A stretch of 64,000 nucleotides of DNA, from the NCBI GenBank assembly GCA_016716765.1, contig JADJVA010000025.1:310001-374000 (forward strand). Direction: 5' to 3'. The notes beneath the pieces were generated by a model. The model was not told the origin of the DNA and did not search any database. It worked only from the letters and a program-made list of their open reading frames with translations. Of this stretch, positions 54,747 through 63,840 are shown piece after piece. This stretch comes from Bdellovibrionales bacterium (GTDB taxonomy: Bacteria > Bdellovibrionota > Bdellovibrionia > Bdellovibrionales > UBA1609). Each line of letters begins with the position of its first letter. The stretch's first letter is position 1. Both the position numbers and the translations under genes were made by a program.

Positions 54747-55400
54747 TTAAGTCAGATAAAATAGCGGAAAAAGAAAAATCCATATCAAATCAATAATGTG
54801 CCAAAAAAGGCCTACGCCCTCCACGGGTGTAAAGTATTTGGGTCCAAACTCGTCCTTTGCGATAGCTCGATAAAGGATCCAACTGATCAACCCCATGCCA
54901 ATTAAAACGTGTGCTCCGTGGAGACCCGTCATGGTGTAATACAAGCCAAAGTAGATTTTGATATGTTCAATATTGGCCATTTCTGGATTCGTGAAGAATT
55001 TCGCTGGTGCCAGACCCAAATGCAATTTGTGAGAATACTCAAAGTATTTCACCACCATGAAGACGGCCCCACACAAGACGGTAACGGCGAGACTTATGAT
55101 CGCCTTCTGGCGATCACCCTTTTGGAAATAGTGAATGCCCAATGCCATTGTGAGGGAGCTAAAAATGAGCACAACAGTATTCAAGGCCCCCATTCGCCAA
55201 TCCACCGTTGTGGCTCCCTTAAGGAAGACCTCAGGGTAAAGCCCCCGGAAAATTGTGAGAGCAACAAAGAGCCCACCAAACATGAGAATTTCGGTGGCGA
55301 GAAACAACCAAACTCCTTCTTTAGAAGCAATAAACTCCTTTTCAGGCGATTCGAAGTGATGTGCGTGATGATGCTCAGATGCCGTCTTAGCGATACTCAT
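54747..55400 (-). CDS. ctaE: Cytochrome c oxidase subunit III
   Basis: 217 aa from the ATG at 55400 (MSIAKTASEHHHAHHF); a longer frame to 55517 runs inside ctaD and is rejected. Five to seven helices with GVWLFLATEILMFGGLFVALTIF, LIFSSLTMALGIHYF, TGLHGAHVLIGMGLISW (conserved His) and VEGVGLFWHIIDLIWIFLFPLFYL. Overlaps ctaD by 14 nt. Confidence 0.95.
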   Translation of the reverse strand: MSIAKTASEHHHAHHFESPEKEFIASKEGVWLFLATEILMFGGLFVALTIFRGLYPEVFLKGATTVDWRMGALNTVVLIFSSLTMALGIHYFQKGDRQKAIISLAVTVLCGAVFMVVKYFEYSHKLHLGLAPAKFFTNPEMANIEHIKIYFGLYYTMTGLHGAHVLIGMGLISWILYRAIAKDEFGPKYFTPVEGVGLFWHIIDLIWIFLFPLFYLT

Positions 55401-56982
55401 AAGGACCTGCCGTAATGACTGGAATTTTATTGAAGTTGTCATGAATTGGGGGTGAAGCAATCGTCCATTCCAGAGTTTTACCCCCCCAGGGGTTTGCTGT
55501 GGCCTTTCTTCCTGCAATAAGACCGTGAATAATTGTCCCTAATGCGATCAGAAAGCCAGTTGCAATTAAATAAGAGCCAACGGTTGAAATCCGATTGAGA
55601 GCTGTGAACTCAGGAAGGTAATCAAAATATCGTCGTGGCATTCCAAGACTCCCAAGAATGAATTGAGGGAAGAACGTCACGTTAAAGCCAAGAAAAATAA
55701 AAAACCAGGACAATTTTGCTGGAAATTCATTCACCATTTTCCCAAACATCTTGGGAAACCAATAATAAATCCCACCCATGAACGCCATCAGAGTCCCACC
55801 CACCATCACATAATGAAAATGAGCGACAACAAAGTAAGTGTCATGCAGATGAACATCCAGGGCAATTGTTGCCAGCATGATTCCAGTCAGACCGCCGATC
55901 AAGAAAAGAAACATAAAGCCAACGGCAAAAAGCATAGGAGCGTCCAATTTGACAGAACCCCTGTACATCGTGGCCACCCAATTGAACATCTTGATCGCTG
56001 TTGGAACGCCGACGAGCATGGTTATAAATGAAAACAAAATTCCGGCCCATTCTGACTGTCCGCTAACAAAAAGGTGGTGCCCCCATACAAAGAAACTCAG
56101 GACCGCAATCGCAAGGCTTGAATAAGCAATGGCTGTATAGCCAAAAATAGTCTTTCGGGAAAAAGTAGCAATCAATTCTGAAATGACTCCCATAGCTGGG
56201 AGAATCATGATGTAGACGGCAGGATGTGAGTAGAACCAAAAGAAGTGCTGAAATAGCACGGGGTCCCCACCCAATGTCGAATCAAAAATCCCCACTCCGA
56301 ATAATCTTTCGAAGATCAACAGCAGGAGAGTGATTCCAAGTACGGGAGTCGCCAAAACCTGAAGAATGGCGGTCGAATAAAGGGCCCATACCATCAACGG
56401 CATCCGAGTCATGGTCATTCCAGGAGCTCGGAGGCGATGCACGGTAACGATGAAGTTGAGCCCAGTCAGGATCGAGGACATGCCCATCGTGAAGGCGCCG
56501 GCGACCATCAAGATGACACCACTTTTTGTTTGCAGGCTATAAGGAGTATAAAACGTCCATCCCGTATCAACTCCAGTTGTGAAGAGTGATGTCACAGAGA
56601 TGAATGCGCCCAGCATGAAAACATAATAGCTGGCCAAATTGAGGCGAGGGAAAGCGACGTCCTTGGCTCCGAGCATAATAGGTAACAAGAAATTTCCCAA
56701 AAATGCGGGAATTCCAGGAATGATCACCATAAAAACCATAATGGATCCGTGATAGGTCATCACTTTGTTGTACTGATCGGGTCCCATGATTGTGGACCCC
56801 GGGGCAATCAGCTCTGTTCTGATCAAAAGCGCGTAAATTCCTCCAATGAAAAAGAAGACCAGGATGCTAAGGAAGTACATCAATCCGATCCGTTTATGGT
56901 CTAAGGTCGTCATCCACGACCAAAGGCCCTTCCCATGGTGCAGGTAGTCCTCATTGTGGGTTGCATTTGCAACATGAGCCAT
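55387..56982 (-). CDS. ctaD: Cytochrome c oxidase subunit I (A2-type heme-copper oxidase)
   Basis: 531 aa, twelve helices. Low-spin heme His in MTYHGSIMVFMVI, CuB His/Tyr in FFWFYSHPAVYIMILPAMG, HHLFVSG, heme a3 His in HDTYFVVAHFHYVMVGG. In helix VI it has YSHPAVY rather than the GHPEVY of A1 enzymes, so the proton-channel Glu is replaced by the Tyr-Ser pair typical of A2-type oxidases such as Rhodothermus caa3. Catalytic subunit of the terminal oxidase. Confidence 0.96.
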   Translation of the reverse strand: MAHVANATHNEDYLHHGKGLWSWMTTLDHKRIGLMYFLSILVFFFIGGIYALLIRTELIAPGSTIMGPDQYNKVMTYHGSIMVFMVIIPGIPAFLGNFLLPIMLGAKDVAFPRLNLASYYVFMLGAFISVTSLFTTGVDTGWTFYTPYSLQTKSGVILMVAGAFTMGMSSILTGLNFIVTVHRLRAPGMTMTRMPLMVWALYSTAILQVLATPVLGITLLLLIFERLFGVGIFDSTLGGDPVLFQHFFWFYSHPAVYIMILPAMGVISELIATFSRKTIFGYTAIAYSSLAIAVLSFFVWGHHLFVSGQSEWAGILFSFITMLVGVPTAIKMFNWVATMYRGSVKLDAPMLFAVGFMFLFLIGGLTGIMLATIALDVHLHDTYFVVAHFHYVMVGGTLMAFMGGIYYWFPKMFGKMVNEFPAKLSWFFIFLGFNVTFFPQFILGSLGMPRRYFDYLPEFTALNRISTVGSYLIATGFLIALGTIIHGLIAGRKATANPWGGKTLEWTIASPPIHDNFNKIPVITAGPYEYR

Positions 56983-56992
56983 TGTTGTCTCC

Positions 56993-57931
56993 TTACTTCA
57001 CTGTCTTAATAAATTCGATTAGGTCCGTTATCTCGTCATCTGTCAATTGCCCTTGGAAGGGCGGCATTTGCCCAGGAGTAAACCCTTTGACCACCTTAGC
57101 GTTAGGATTCAAAATGGATTCACGAATATAATTTTCGTCAACAAGTGCGCTACTCCCATCAGACAACAGCTCCGTTTTTCCAAAAATTTCTTTGAAGCTT
57201 GGACCAATGACAGTTTTTCCGTCAAGGCTGTGACACGCGCTGCAGGCCTTTGACTGATACAAGGCGCTTCCCCGCTGAGCCGGACTGTCGCCTGCTTTTC
57301 CCTGACCGCTGTCTGAAAGAGAGAGCCACTCGTTGAACTCATTTTGCGGCAGCACCTTCAACTTGGCTAACATATTTGAATGCTGGAGGCCACAAAACTC
57401 AGTGCAAAATATTTGAAATGTTCCGAGTTGATTGGCTTCAAACCAAAGCATTGTGTACATGCCAGGCACTGCATCCTGCTTGGTTCTGAAGGATGGAATA
57501 AATAAACTATGGATGACGTCGCCACTTGTCATCACAAGCTTGACGGGGGTGTTGATGGGAACGACCAATTCGTTCGTTGTTTTCTTTCCCGATTTGTACT
57601 GAAAATCCCAACGCCACTGCCATCCTGTGACACCAATTTCTATCGCGTTTTCTGGAACCTTCCGCTGGAGATAATAGACATAGGCACCCCAGGCGAAGAC
57701 GCCCAAAAAAACCAACAAGGGGATGAAGGTCCAAAGAAACTCCAAATAGTAATTATGGCTAATGTAGGCCGTTTTGTCCGTGTCCGTTCGGCGCCGGTAT
57801 TTGACAATGAAATAGAGCATTGCCACGATCAAAATCGCTCCGCCCAAAAAGCTCACTAACAATAAACTATCGTAAAGCAGGTCCCATTGACCTGCAAAGG
57901 TCGAGGCCTGCGGTGGCAAAAAGGATCTCAT
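56993..57931 (-). CDS. ctaC: Cytochrome c oxidase subunit II with fused cytochrome c domain
   Basis: 312 aa. Two N-terminal helices (LLLVSFLGGAILIVAMLYFIV and YLEFLWTFIPLLVFLGVFAWGAYVY), a cupredoxin domain with the CuA ligands (DVIHSLFIPSFRTKQD, CTEFCGLQHSNM), then a C-terminal class I cytochrome c with ACSACHSLDG and a Met ligand in GQMPPFQG. This fusion defines caa3 oxidases. Ends 10 bp before ctaD. Confidence 0.95.
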   Translation of the reverse strand: MRSFLPPQASTFAGQWDLLYDSLLLVSFLGGAILIVAMLYFIVKYRRRTDTDKTAYISHNYYLEFLWTFIPLLVFLGVFAWGAYVYYLQRKVPENAIEIGVTGWQWRWDFQYKSGKKTTNELVVPINTPVKLVMTSGDVIHSLFIPSFRTKQDAVPGMYTMLWFEANQLGTFQIFCTEFCGLQHSNMLAKLKVLPQNEFNEWLSLSDSGQGKAGDSPAQRGSALYQSKACSACHSLDGKTVIGPSFKEIFGKTELLSDGSSALVDENYIRESILNPNAKVVKGFTPGQMPPFQGQLTDDEITDLIEFIKTVK

Positions 57932-57932
57932 G

Positions 57933-58757
57933 TCAGCTTGCTCCTTGGTGCTTCCAGTTCTTACGCCAAGCTGGAATCAAGACTGCCGCCAAGGCAAGTA
58001 TGGTCAAGATCGCAGCAACTCTCATAAAATTATATGCATAGAAAGAATATTTACCCGCAGTGGGGTCGAATTTAAAACAGAAAAGCATGACCTGTTCTGT
58101 CAGTGATCCAATCTTGCCCTTTGCGGCTTCTACCAATGACAAACGAAAAGTGTTCTCTGCAAACGCAACGCCATGAAGGTATCTCGATATTTCTCCCTGT
58201 GGTGTTACGATAATGACGGCCGAGGCGTGAGCCCACTCACCCGTAGATTTCTCAAATCGATAGCCGAAGCCAGCTTGCTCAGCCAAGCGCTGTGTATTCT
58301 CAGCGCTACCTACAAGAAAATGAAGTCCAGATTCTGCCCCGGGCTTTTTGAGCTGTTCCAGATGGCTTTGCTTTTTCTCAGCTGCCAAGTCTGCAGTTTC
58401 GTTGGGATCAATGCTGATTGTCACAACCCGAAACTCCTTACCAGGAGTCCATTTGCTCAATTTTAAAACATCGAAAAAACCATTCAAAAAGAAATTACAA
58501 AGGTTGGGGCAGCCGTAATAGACAAAATTCAACACCACTGGAATTCTTCCGTCAAAGAACTTTGAAAGAGGAACTGTGGTACCATTTTCATCTTGGAAAC
58601 TCAGAGAAAGATCGAGTTGTGCACCGAGCTTTTCCTTGATTCCAATGCCTTCCGTCTGAGCGGCTTTAACATTTGCATGTTCTTTGGGCGCCTGGGCTTG
58701 GTGGTTCGCCCCTGCTGTCTGTCCAAATAAAAGAATTGAAAATATAATAACCCGCAC
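57933..58757 (-). CDS. SCO1/SenC family copper chaperone
   Basis: 274 aa, signal peptide VIIFSILLFGQTAGANHQ. Thioredoxin fold with the copper-binding CxxxC in NFVYYGCPNLCNFF and a conserved His later (GEWAHASAVIIVTP, RYLHGVAF). Unusually it ends with a C-terminal membrane helix (MRVAAILTILALAAVLIPAW). Delivers Cu to the CuA site of CtaC, the next gene, only 1 bp away. Confidence 0.93.
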   Translation of the reverse strand: MRVIIFSILLFGQTAGANHQAQAPKEHANVKAAQTEGIGIKEKLGAQLDLSLSFQDENGTTVPLSKFFDGRIPVVLNFVYYGCPNLCNFFLNGFFDVLKLSKWTPGKEFRVVTISIDPNETADLAAEKKQSHLEQLKKPGAESGLHFLVGSAENTQRLAEQAGFGYRFEKSTGEWAHASAVIIVTPQGEISRYLHGVAFAENTFRLSLVEAAKGKIGSLTEQVMLFCFKFDPTAGKYSFYAYNFMRVAAILTILALAAVLIPAWRKNWKHQGAS

Positions 58758-58759
58758 TC

Positions 58760-59272
58760 TTATTTTCCCGCCTTGAAAGCATCGATTTCGCTTTGTGTGG
58801 GTAGAGTTGCGACAGCAGTTCCAGCCAAATCTCTAACATAATGAACCAAAGCCCATTGGTCTAATTCGGGAAGATCAAAAGCCACCATCGCAGACCCTGG
58901 GATTCCCTTTTTGAGGGTATTCATAATGGCAAAGGGGCTTGGCCCATTTTTCCAATTTGCAGGCGAAGTAAAGTCTCGAGGTTTTGGATTGAGACTCATC
59001 CCGCCAGGGCCGTCTCCCTTTCCCATATCACCGTGGCAAACGCTGCAATAGGTTTCATAAAGGGCTTTCCCCTTCACGATGAGCTCAGGCGTCGCCACCC
59101 AAATATTTTCGGGCACGGGAGAGGAAGTTTCCTTATTTTGAACTTTTGCAGGATCGCTACCGGGTACGTCAGGATGGGGAAGTTTTTGAATGAAAAGTAT
59201 GTACACAAAAAAACCGAGGGAGACCCCAAGTCCTGCAAATAGAAAAAGGCCCCCATTTTTGTCTTCATTCAT
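58760..59272 (-). CDS. Membrane-anchored mono-heme cytochrome c
   Basis: 170 aa. One N-terminal helix (GGLFLFAGLGVSLGFFVYILFI) not cleaved, then heme site TYCSVCHGDMGKGDGPGGM and a probable Met ligand in GSAMVAFD. First gene of the oxidase operon and ends 2 bp before the SCO gene, so it probably feeds electrons to the caa3 oxidase. Upstream 59273-59491 (about 220 bp) is shared with the divergent CsgG-like gene and should hold both promoters. Confidence 0.9.
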   Translation of the reverse strand: MNEDKNGGLFLFAGLGVSLGFFVYILFIQKLPHPDVPGSDPAKVQNKETSSPVPENIWVATPELIVKGKALYETYCSVCHGDMGKGDGPGGMSLNPKPRDFTSPANWKNGPSPFAIMNTLKKGIPGSAMVAFDLPELDQWALVHYVRDLAGTAVATLPTQSEIDAFKAGK

Positions 59273-59491
59273 TGAAATAAAACCTCCATGCAGATCTTGC
59301 AGATATCCTGTGAGGAAATCGATAAAATAAATAAGGGGTAAAAACTAGCCCAATTCTAAAATAATGCATTTTAAAGGTCATTTATATTGTATCGCGTCAT
59401 GCTTAGCCCTCATTGGGCCCTCGTTTATTGATAGTATCTTCCTCGCTGATCTGCTAAAGACACAAAGCATAAAAAGTGAAAGGAAGTTCTT

Positions 59492-60178
59492 ATGCGTCTA
59501 TTATCCATTGTTTCATCAGTTACTTTTTCAGCTATTTTTGGGGCCATTTTGATGAGTTGCGCCACAGAATCTCATCAGGCAGTAAAGGTTGAGCAATCTG
59601 GATCTGCTAACACAGCTTCTAGTTATCTGGGCGAAAAGCATCCTGTTGTAGTGGGTAAATTTGATAATCGATCAGGCTTTATGAGAGGGGTTTTCACTGA
59701 TGGACCAGATCGCCTTTCAAGTCAGGCCAAAACAGTTTTGATTGCGCACCTACAACGAACTGGACGTTTTAGCGTTCTTGATCGTGACAATATGGAAGAA
59801 AATTCTGGGGAAGCAAAGCTTTCTGGAAAAAAGCAAAAAATAAAGGGAGCAGATTTTACGATCACGGGTGATGTTACGGAGTTTGGTCGTAAAGAGATCG
59901 GCGATCGCCAACTGTTTGGAATCGTAGGCAGTGGTAAAAAGCAAGCAGCATATTCGAAAATCACTTTGAATGTGGTGGATGTGGCAACTTCAGAGGTCGT
60001 GTTTTCAGCTTCCGGTTCAGGTGAATATGTTCTGAGCAACAGGGAGGTATTTGGTTTTGGCGGAACTGCTGCTTATGACTCTACCCTCAATGGAAAGGTG
60101 TTAGACCTTGCCATGCGTGAAGCTGTCGATCGTCTTGTTGAAGGTCTTGAACAGAAGAAATGGACCGTAACAAAATAG
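59492..60178 (+). CDS. CsgG-family lipoprotein
   Basis: 228 aa. Signal peptide with lipobox LMSCATES. Core of the CsgG/HfaB family: VVVGKFDNRSGFM, DRLSSQAKTVLIAHLQRTGRFSVLDRDNM, IKGADFTITGDVTEFG, YSKITLNVVDVATSEVVFSASGSGEY and GGTAAYDSTLNGKVLDLAMREAVDRLVEGL. CsgG forms the outer membrane pore for curli; here it is first of a three-lipoprotein operon. Confidence 0.9.
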   Translation: MRLLSIVSSVTFSAIFGAILMSCATESHQAVKVEQSGSANTASSYLGEKHPVVVGKFDNRSGFMRGVFTDGPDRLSSQAKTVLIAHLQRTGRFSVLDRDNMEENSGEAKLSGKKQKIKGADFTITGDVTEFGRKEIGDRQLFGIVGSGKKQAAYSKITLNVVDVATSEVVFSASGSGEYVLSNREVFGFGGTAAYDSTLNGKVLDLAMREAVDRLVEGLEQKKWTVTK

Positions 60179-60576
60179 TGAAAATGCACGCACACAAGGC
60201 ACACAAAGCAAACAAGGTATTTTTTCCTTTGATCTCTTTTTTTAGGGTTTCTTTGGTTTTGGTTGCATCCATTTTTGTAGGTGGATGCGCGAGCCAGTCG
60301 ATCTATTACTGGGGTGATTACGAGGACCTTATCTATGCTCAATACCATGAGCCTGGAAAGGCGACACAAGAATATCAGATTGAAAAAATGCAGGCTGATA
60401 TTCAAAGGGCAAAAAGCAAAAACAAACCTTTACCACCAGGATTTTACGCTCATTTGGGCTATCAATATTTACAACTTGGAAAAGCAGGTGAGGCTCGACA
60501 GTATTTTGAAACAGAAAAGGGAAATTTTCCTGAGTCTGCCGTGCTTATGGATCGGTTTTTGAAAAAATTGAAGTAG
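60160..60576 (+). CDS. DUF4810 family lipoprotein
   Basis: 138 aa; a start at 60184 is also possible. Signal peptide ending in a lipobox (FVGGCASQS), then the DUF4810 motif SIYYWGDYEDLIYAQYHEPGKATQEYQIEKMQADI and a tetratricopeptide-like PPGFYAHLGYQYLQLGKAGEARQYFETEK. Overlaps the CsgG-like gene by 19 nt. Second of the trio; partner of CsgG and DUF799 proteins in other genomes. Confidence 0.88.
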   Translation: MDRNKIVKMHAHKAHKANKVFFPLISFFRVSLVLVASIFVGGCASQSIYYWGDYEDLIYAQYHEPGKATQEYQIEKMQADIQRAKSKNKPLPPGFYAHLGYQYLQLGKAGEARQYFETEKGNFPESAVLMDRFLKKLK

Positions 60577-60588
60577 GAACCTTGTTGA

Positions 60589-61272
60589 ATGAAGTATCAG
60601 AAGAAATTGAAAATGCTTTCTCAGACAGGATTCAATATAAAGATATTGTTGTCGGTCATTGGAAGCCTGTTTGTACTTGCTGGCTGTGCAACCCACATCC
60701 CTTACAACTATGAAAAATTTCGAGCGGCCAAGCCTCATTCGATTCTGATATTGCCTCCTACAAATCAGAGCACAGATATTCAGGGAACCTATAGTTATTT
60801 ATCAACGGTTACGATGCCAGTGGCTGAAAAGGGATACTACGTTTATCCTGTTGCTGTAATCGATCAGATGATGAAGGAAAATGGCCTTCCGTCTGCCAAT
60901 GAAATGCATCAGGCTTCACTGAAAAAAATTCGAGAAATTATCAATCCTGATGCCGTTCTTTACCTGAATTTAGAGCAGTACGGTACAAAGTTTGTTCTCT
61001 TGAGCAGTCAAACGACTGTGACTGTCTCGGGTAAACTCGTTTCCGCAAAGTCGGGCGAAGTTCTTTGGGAAGGTCGCGCGACTGCAACTGAGTCCTCTTC
61101 ATCCGGTGGAGGAGGATTGGCTGACTTGCTAGTAAATGCGGTGGTTAATCAGGTCGTCAATTCAAGCACGGATCGTGCGCATGAGGTATCTGAACAAGCG
61201 AGCCATGTGCTTTTTTTTAGCAATAGCCAAGGACTCTTAAATGGTCCCTACAAGGCAAAAGCAACCGAATAG
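60589..61272 (+). CDS. DUF799 (GNA1162-type) lipoprotein
   Basis: 227 aa. Lipobox FVLAGCATH. Family signatures HSILILPPTNQSTDIQGTYSYLSTVTMPVAEKGYYVYPVAVIDQMMKENGL and INPDAVLYLNLEQYGTKFVLLSSQTTVTVSGKLV, then an Ser/Gly-rich loop (ESSSSGGGG). GNA1162 of Neisseria is the known family member. Starts 12 bp after the DUF4810 gene. Confidence 0.9.
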   Translation: MKYQKKLKMLSQTGFNIKILLSVIGSLFVLAGCATHIPYNYEKFRAAKPHSILILPPTNQSTDIQGTYSYLSTVTMPVAEKGYYVYPVAVIDQMMKENGLPSANEMHQASLKKIREIINPDAVLYLNLEQYGTKFVLLSSQTTVTVSGKLVSAKSGEVLWEGRATATESSSSGGGGLADLLVNAVVNQVVNSSTDRAHEVSEQASHVLFFSNSQGLLNGPYKAKATE

Positions 61273-61334
61273 TTTTTATCTTTATCACCTAAGACTACCA
61301 ACTAAGAACAATTTTTCGACACAAGGTTCGTCAT

Positions 61335-62474
61335 CTATAAATTGGGGTCAAGATGAGAATCGAACTGAAACTCGAGGCTTTGAGGTGGAATTGGGTCAGG
61401 AGATCCCCACTCTATACCACCAGCCGAAGTAGAGACCTCAGCTATTTTTTTCCAGCCCTTAATAAAGGCAGTGCGCTTATAGAGCTTTACCTGAATGTTT
61501 CCGAGAAGCGCTTCGTAATCATAGAACAGGGAGCCCTGAGGAGTCTGAAAGGGCAAGAGCAAGAATTTGTCCGAAGGGGCTGAGGCTGATATTTCAATGC
61601 GTTCACCTTTATTATTCTCGGCGGTGAGCTCCCAGCGACCCCAGTGAATATCGAACTTCACCCGGTGACCATCGGTGCTGCGAAAGATGTATTCCCGCTC
61701 CTTGTGCCGAAGGCCAACGCACAAACCTGTTAGCCAATAGAAGGAATTAAAAATCTTCGGTTTTCCTCCGCCCGCCGCGAGGACCGTTCCTGGAGAGCCA
61801 TCAAAATGATTAGACACCAACCACGCCCACCATTTTGGAAATGTGCGACCCCAGTTGCGATCTTGATAAGAGGGAGCGCGTTCCAAATAGATTCGTCTTT
61901 TATCGATTTCGATCCATCCGCTTGCGTAAGCGGAAGCTTGTGCGGGATACCAGTAAATTCCAGAAATGCCCGCCACCTGGAGACCCCATCCCATCGCATT
62001 AAAAGCCCAGTCCTTTTCAAATTCCAAATTCCAGCGAATTCTCCTGCCATTTTTGTCGGTAACTTCTCCCGATATGAAACGGTCGGTTGCTCTATTATTT
62101 GAGATATCAACGCGAACTTTGTCATATTGTGCTGAAAAATCAGATAAGGGAAAATTTTGTTGGTAGAAAGACATTTCTCCAAAAGACCCAAATTGAAGGA
62201 AGGAGCGACCTCCTTGCACATCCCATGGGTTTATCACCCCATACGTAAATAAAAATGCCTCACTGGTCGCCGGATCGATGACTTTATAGTACCACCACTC
62301 GTACCAGCTCCCAGTGTCAGGGCGGCGAGATCCCGATTGTGCAGAATCCCTGTTCCATTGATAGGTGTTGTATGGATCAACCTCATCAGAGGCTATATAT
62401 GCTGGAGAAGCTTGATAGGGCATCACAAACAAGAGGAAGAGTAAAAGCAGGAGACAAATCCACTTCCAAAACAT
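61335..62474 (-). CDS. Exported tocopherol-cyclase-like protein
   Basis: 379 aa with a signal peptide (ICLLLLLFLLFVMPYQASPAY). Signatures of the tocopherol cyclase/AttH lipocalin-like fold: GSWYEWWYYKVIDP, YQDRNWGRTFPKWWAWLVSNHF, FDIHWGRWELTAEN and AGGIEWG near the end. In plants the family forms tocopherol rings; bacterial exported versions have no proven substrate, so only a lipid-binding role is safe. Convergent with the DUF799 gene with about 60 bp between. Confidence 0.8.
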   Translation of the reverse strand: MFWKWICLLLLLFLLFVMPYQASPAYIASDEVDPYNTYQWNRDSAQSGSRRPDTGSWYEWWYYKVIDPATSEAFLFTYGVINPWDVQGGRSFLQFGSFGEMSFYQQNFPLSDFSAQYDKVRVDISNNRATDRFISGEVTDKNGRRIRWNLEFEKDWAFNAMGWGLQVAGISGIYWYPAQASAYASGWIEIDKRRIYLERAPSYQDRNWGRTFPKWWAWLVSNHFDGSPGTVLAAGGGKPKIFNSFYWLTGLCVGLRHKEREYIFRSTDGHRVKFDIHWGRWELTAENNKGERIEISASAPSDKFLLLPFQTPQGSLFYDYEALLGNIQVKLYKRTAFIKGWKKIAEVSTSAGGIEWGSPDPIPPQSLEFQFDSHLDPNL

Positions 62475-62563
62475 AGGAATATGTTAGCGCCCAAGAGTCT
62501 GATTTGCAATTGGGTTCCCTTGCGCCTTCTGGACCTTCAGTCCAATTGCTTACTTTCTACTTT

Positions 62564-63751
62564 CTACTTTTGAAATTCCGGAGTTTTAGAATTATCATAG
62601 AGAAAATCCAAATCATCTTGAGTCAGCAATTTAGAAAATTCCAGAGCTGAAACTGTGCGCTTCAGCTGGTCCAAAGTTCGGGGGCCGATGATCAAAAAGT
62701 CAGCTCTTTGGTGAGCGAGCACATAAGCGTTAGCCACCTGGTCTGGAGTGTAGTTTGATTTGTGTGCGAGGTTAAATCCATCAGTGAATTCAATCACCCG
62801 CCGAAACCTGGCTTCATTGGAGTCGTGAAAGAGAGAGTCGTAGACATGTCCCCAGTACCGATCACCCTGATTTTTTAAGTTTAGCGCGTGGGATTTGGCT
62901 TCTTTCCAGGTTTTTGAGAAAATTGAAAAGCCTCCTAGCGGAGAGTAGGTCATCATTTTGATTCCCTTTTGAAACTCAGGATTCATCATCTCTCGGTGAT
63001 AAACCTGAACTCCGCCCGAATGGATCGTGACCGAACTCATCTCCAGTATCGAAAAATAGGGACTGCTGACAACAGGCATCACTAACTGGGGATTTTCGAG
63101 GGCTGCATGTCGAGCCTCTTCAATTCTTTCGGGCAACCAATTTGAAAGCCCCAACATCATAAATTTCTCTTTGATGTCAGGGTGACTGAGAGCCTCCAAT
63201 ATATTTCGTGCTGGAGTGAACTGCCGATTGATTTTGTTATAATTTGAAAAATCAAGGTCGTCTCGGTGCATAAGGTAAATGGAAATACGTCCATTTAAGC
63301 GTTGCGAGGACCCTTCAATTTCTTCTTTCACATTTGATACGATTTGGTCCCTATTTCCTTTTAGGCGGCTCTCATAACTTCCCGGCCCAATATCAAATGG
63401 AAATCCCCCTTTTGTAATAACATAAAGATCATCCCTATTTTGCGCTTTCAGCCACTGTCCAAGCTGGTCCTCAATGGAGTTAACGTAAATTGGTGCCGTA
63501 TCAAACATGTTGATACCTTGAGCAACGGCCTCGTTTAACACAGCCACTGCTTGTTCATGTGGAATCTTGCCCAAATGATCCGTTCCCATAATCAAACGAG
63601 AAATTCTTAATTGGGGTCCAGTTGGATTCTCTAAGTTTACGTATTCCATCTTTGCCTGACTAGTAAATGGCAAACAGGAACTAAAAAGAAAAAAAAGAAA
63701 AATTAAATGCTTCCCATAAATCAAATCCAGTTTATAAGCTTTGTGATCCAT
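62564..63751 (-). CDS. Exported aldo/keto reductase
   Basis: 395 aa. A hydrophobic N-terminus (HLIFLFFLFSSCLPFTSQAK) looks like a signal peptide, possibly a lipobox at SSC. AKR fold with the catalytic set Asp in INMFDTAPIYVNS, Tyr in the same stretch, Lys in YVITKGGFP and His in IYLMHRDDLD. NADPH region FLIIGPRTLDQLKRTVSAL. AKRs are normally cytoplasmic, so export would need a Tat-type or other cofactor route; no twin-Arg is seen. Substrate unknown. Confidence 0.85.
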   Translation of the reverse strand: MDHKAYKLDLIYGKHLIFLFFLFSSCLPFTSQAKMEYVNLENPTGPQLRISRLIMGTDHLGKIPHEQAVAVLNEAVAQGINMFDTAPIYVNSIEDQLGQWLKAQNRDDLYVITKGGFPFDIGPGSYESRLKGNRDQIVSNVKEEIEGSSQRLNGRISIYLMHRDDLDFSNYNKINRQFTPARNILEALSHPDIKEKFMMLGLSNWLPERIEEARHAALENPQLVMPVVSSPYFSILEMSSVTIHSGGVQVYHREMMNPEFQKGIKMMTYSPLGGFSIFSKTWKEAKSHALNLKNQGDRYWGHVYDSLFHDSNEARFRRVIEFTDGFNLAHKSNYTPDQVANAYVLAHQRADFLIIGPRTLDQLKRTVSALEFSKLLTQDDLDFLYDNSKTPEFQK

Positions 63752-63840
63752 TGTTCACCCATCCTTTGTCCAAATAATGATCTTTGAAGAATAGGTAGTC
63801 AGTATTCAAATCACTTTTGTAAATAGGAAAGGAAATATGC

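Noticed and set aside
54747..55517. Longer CtaE starting at 55517
   Set aside because: The extra 39 residues lie inside ctaD in another frame; the ATG at 55400 gives the normal N-terminus.
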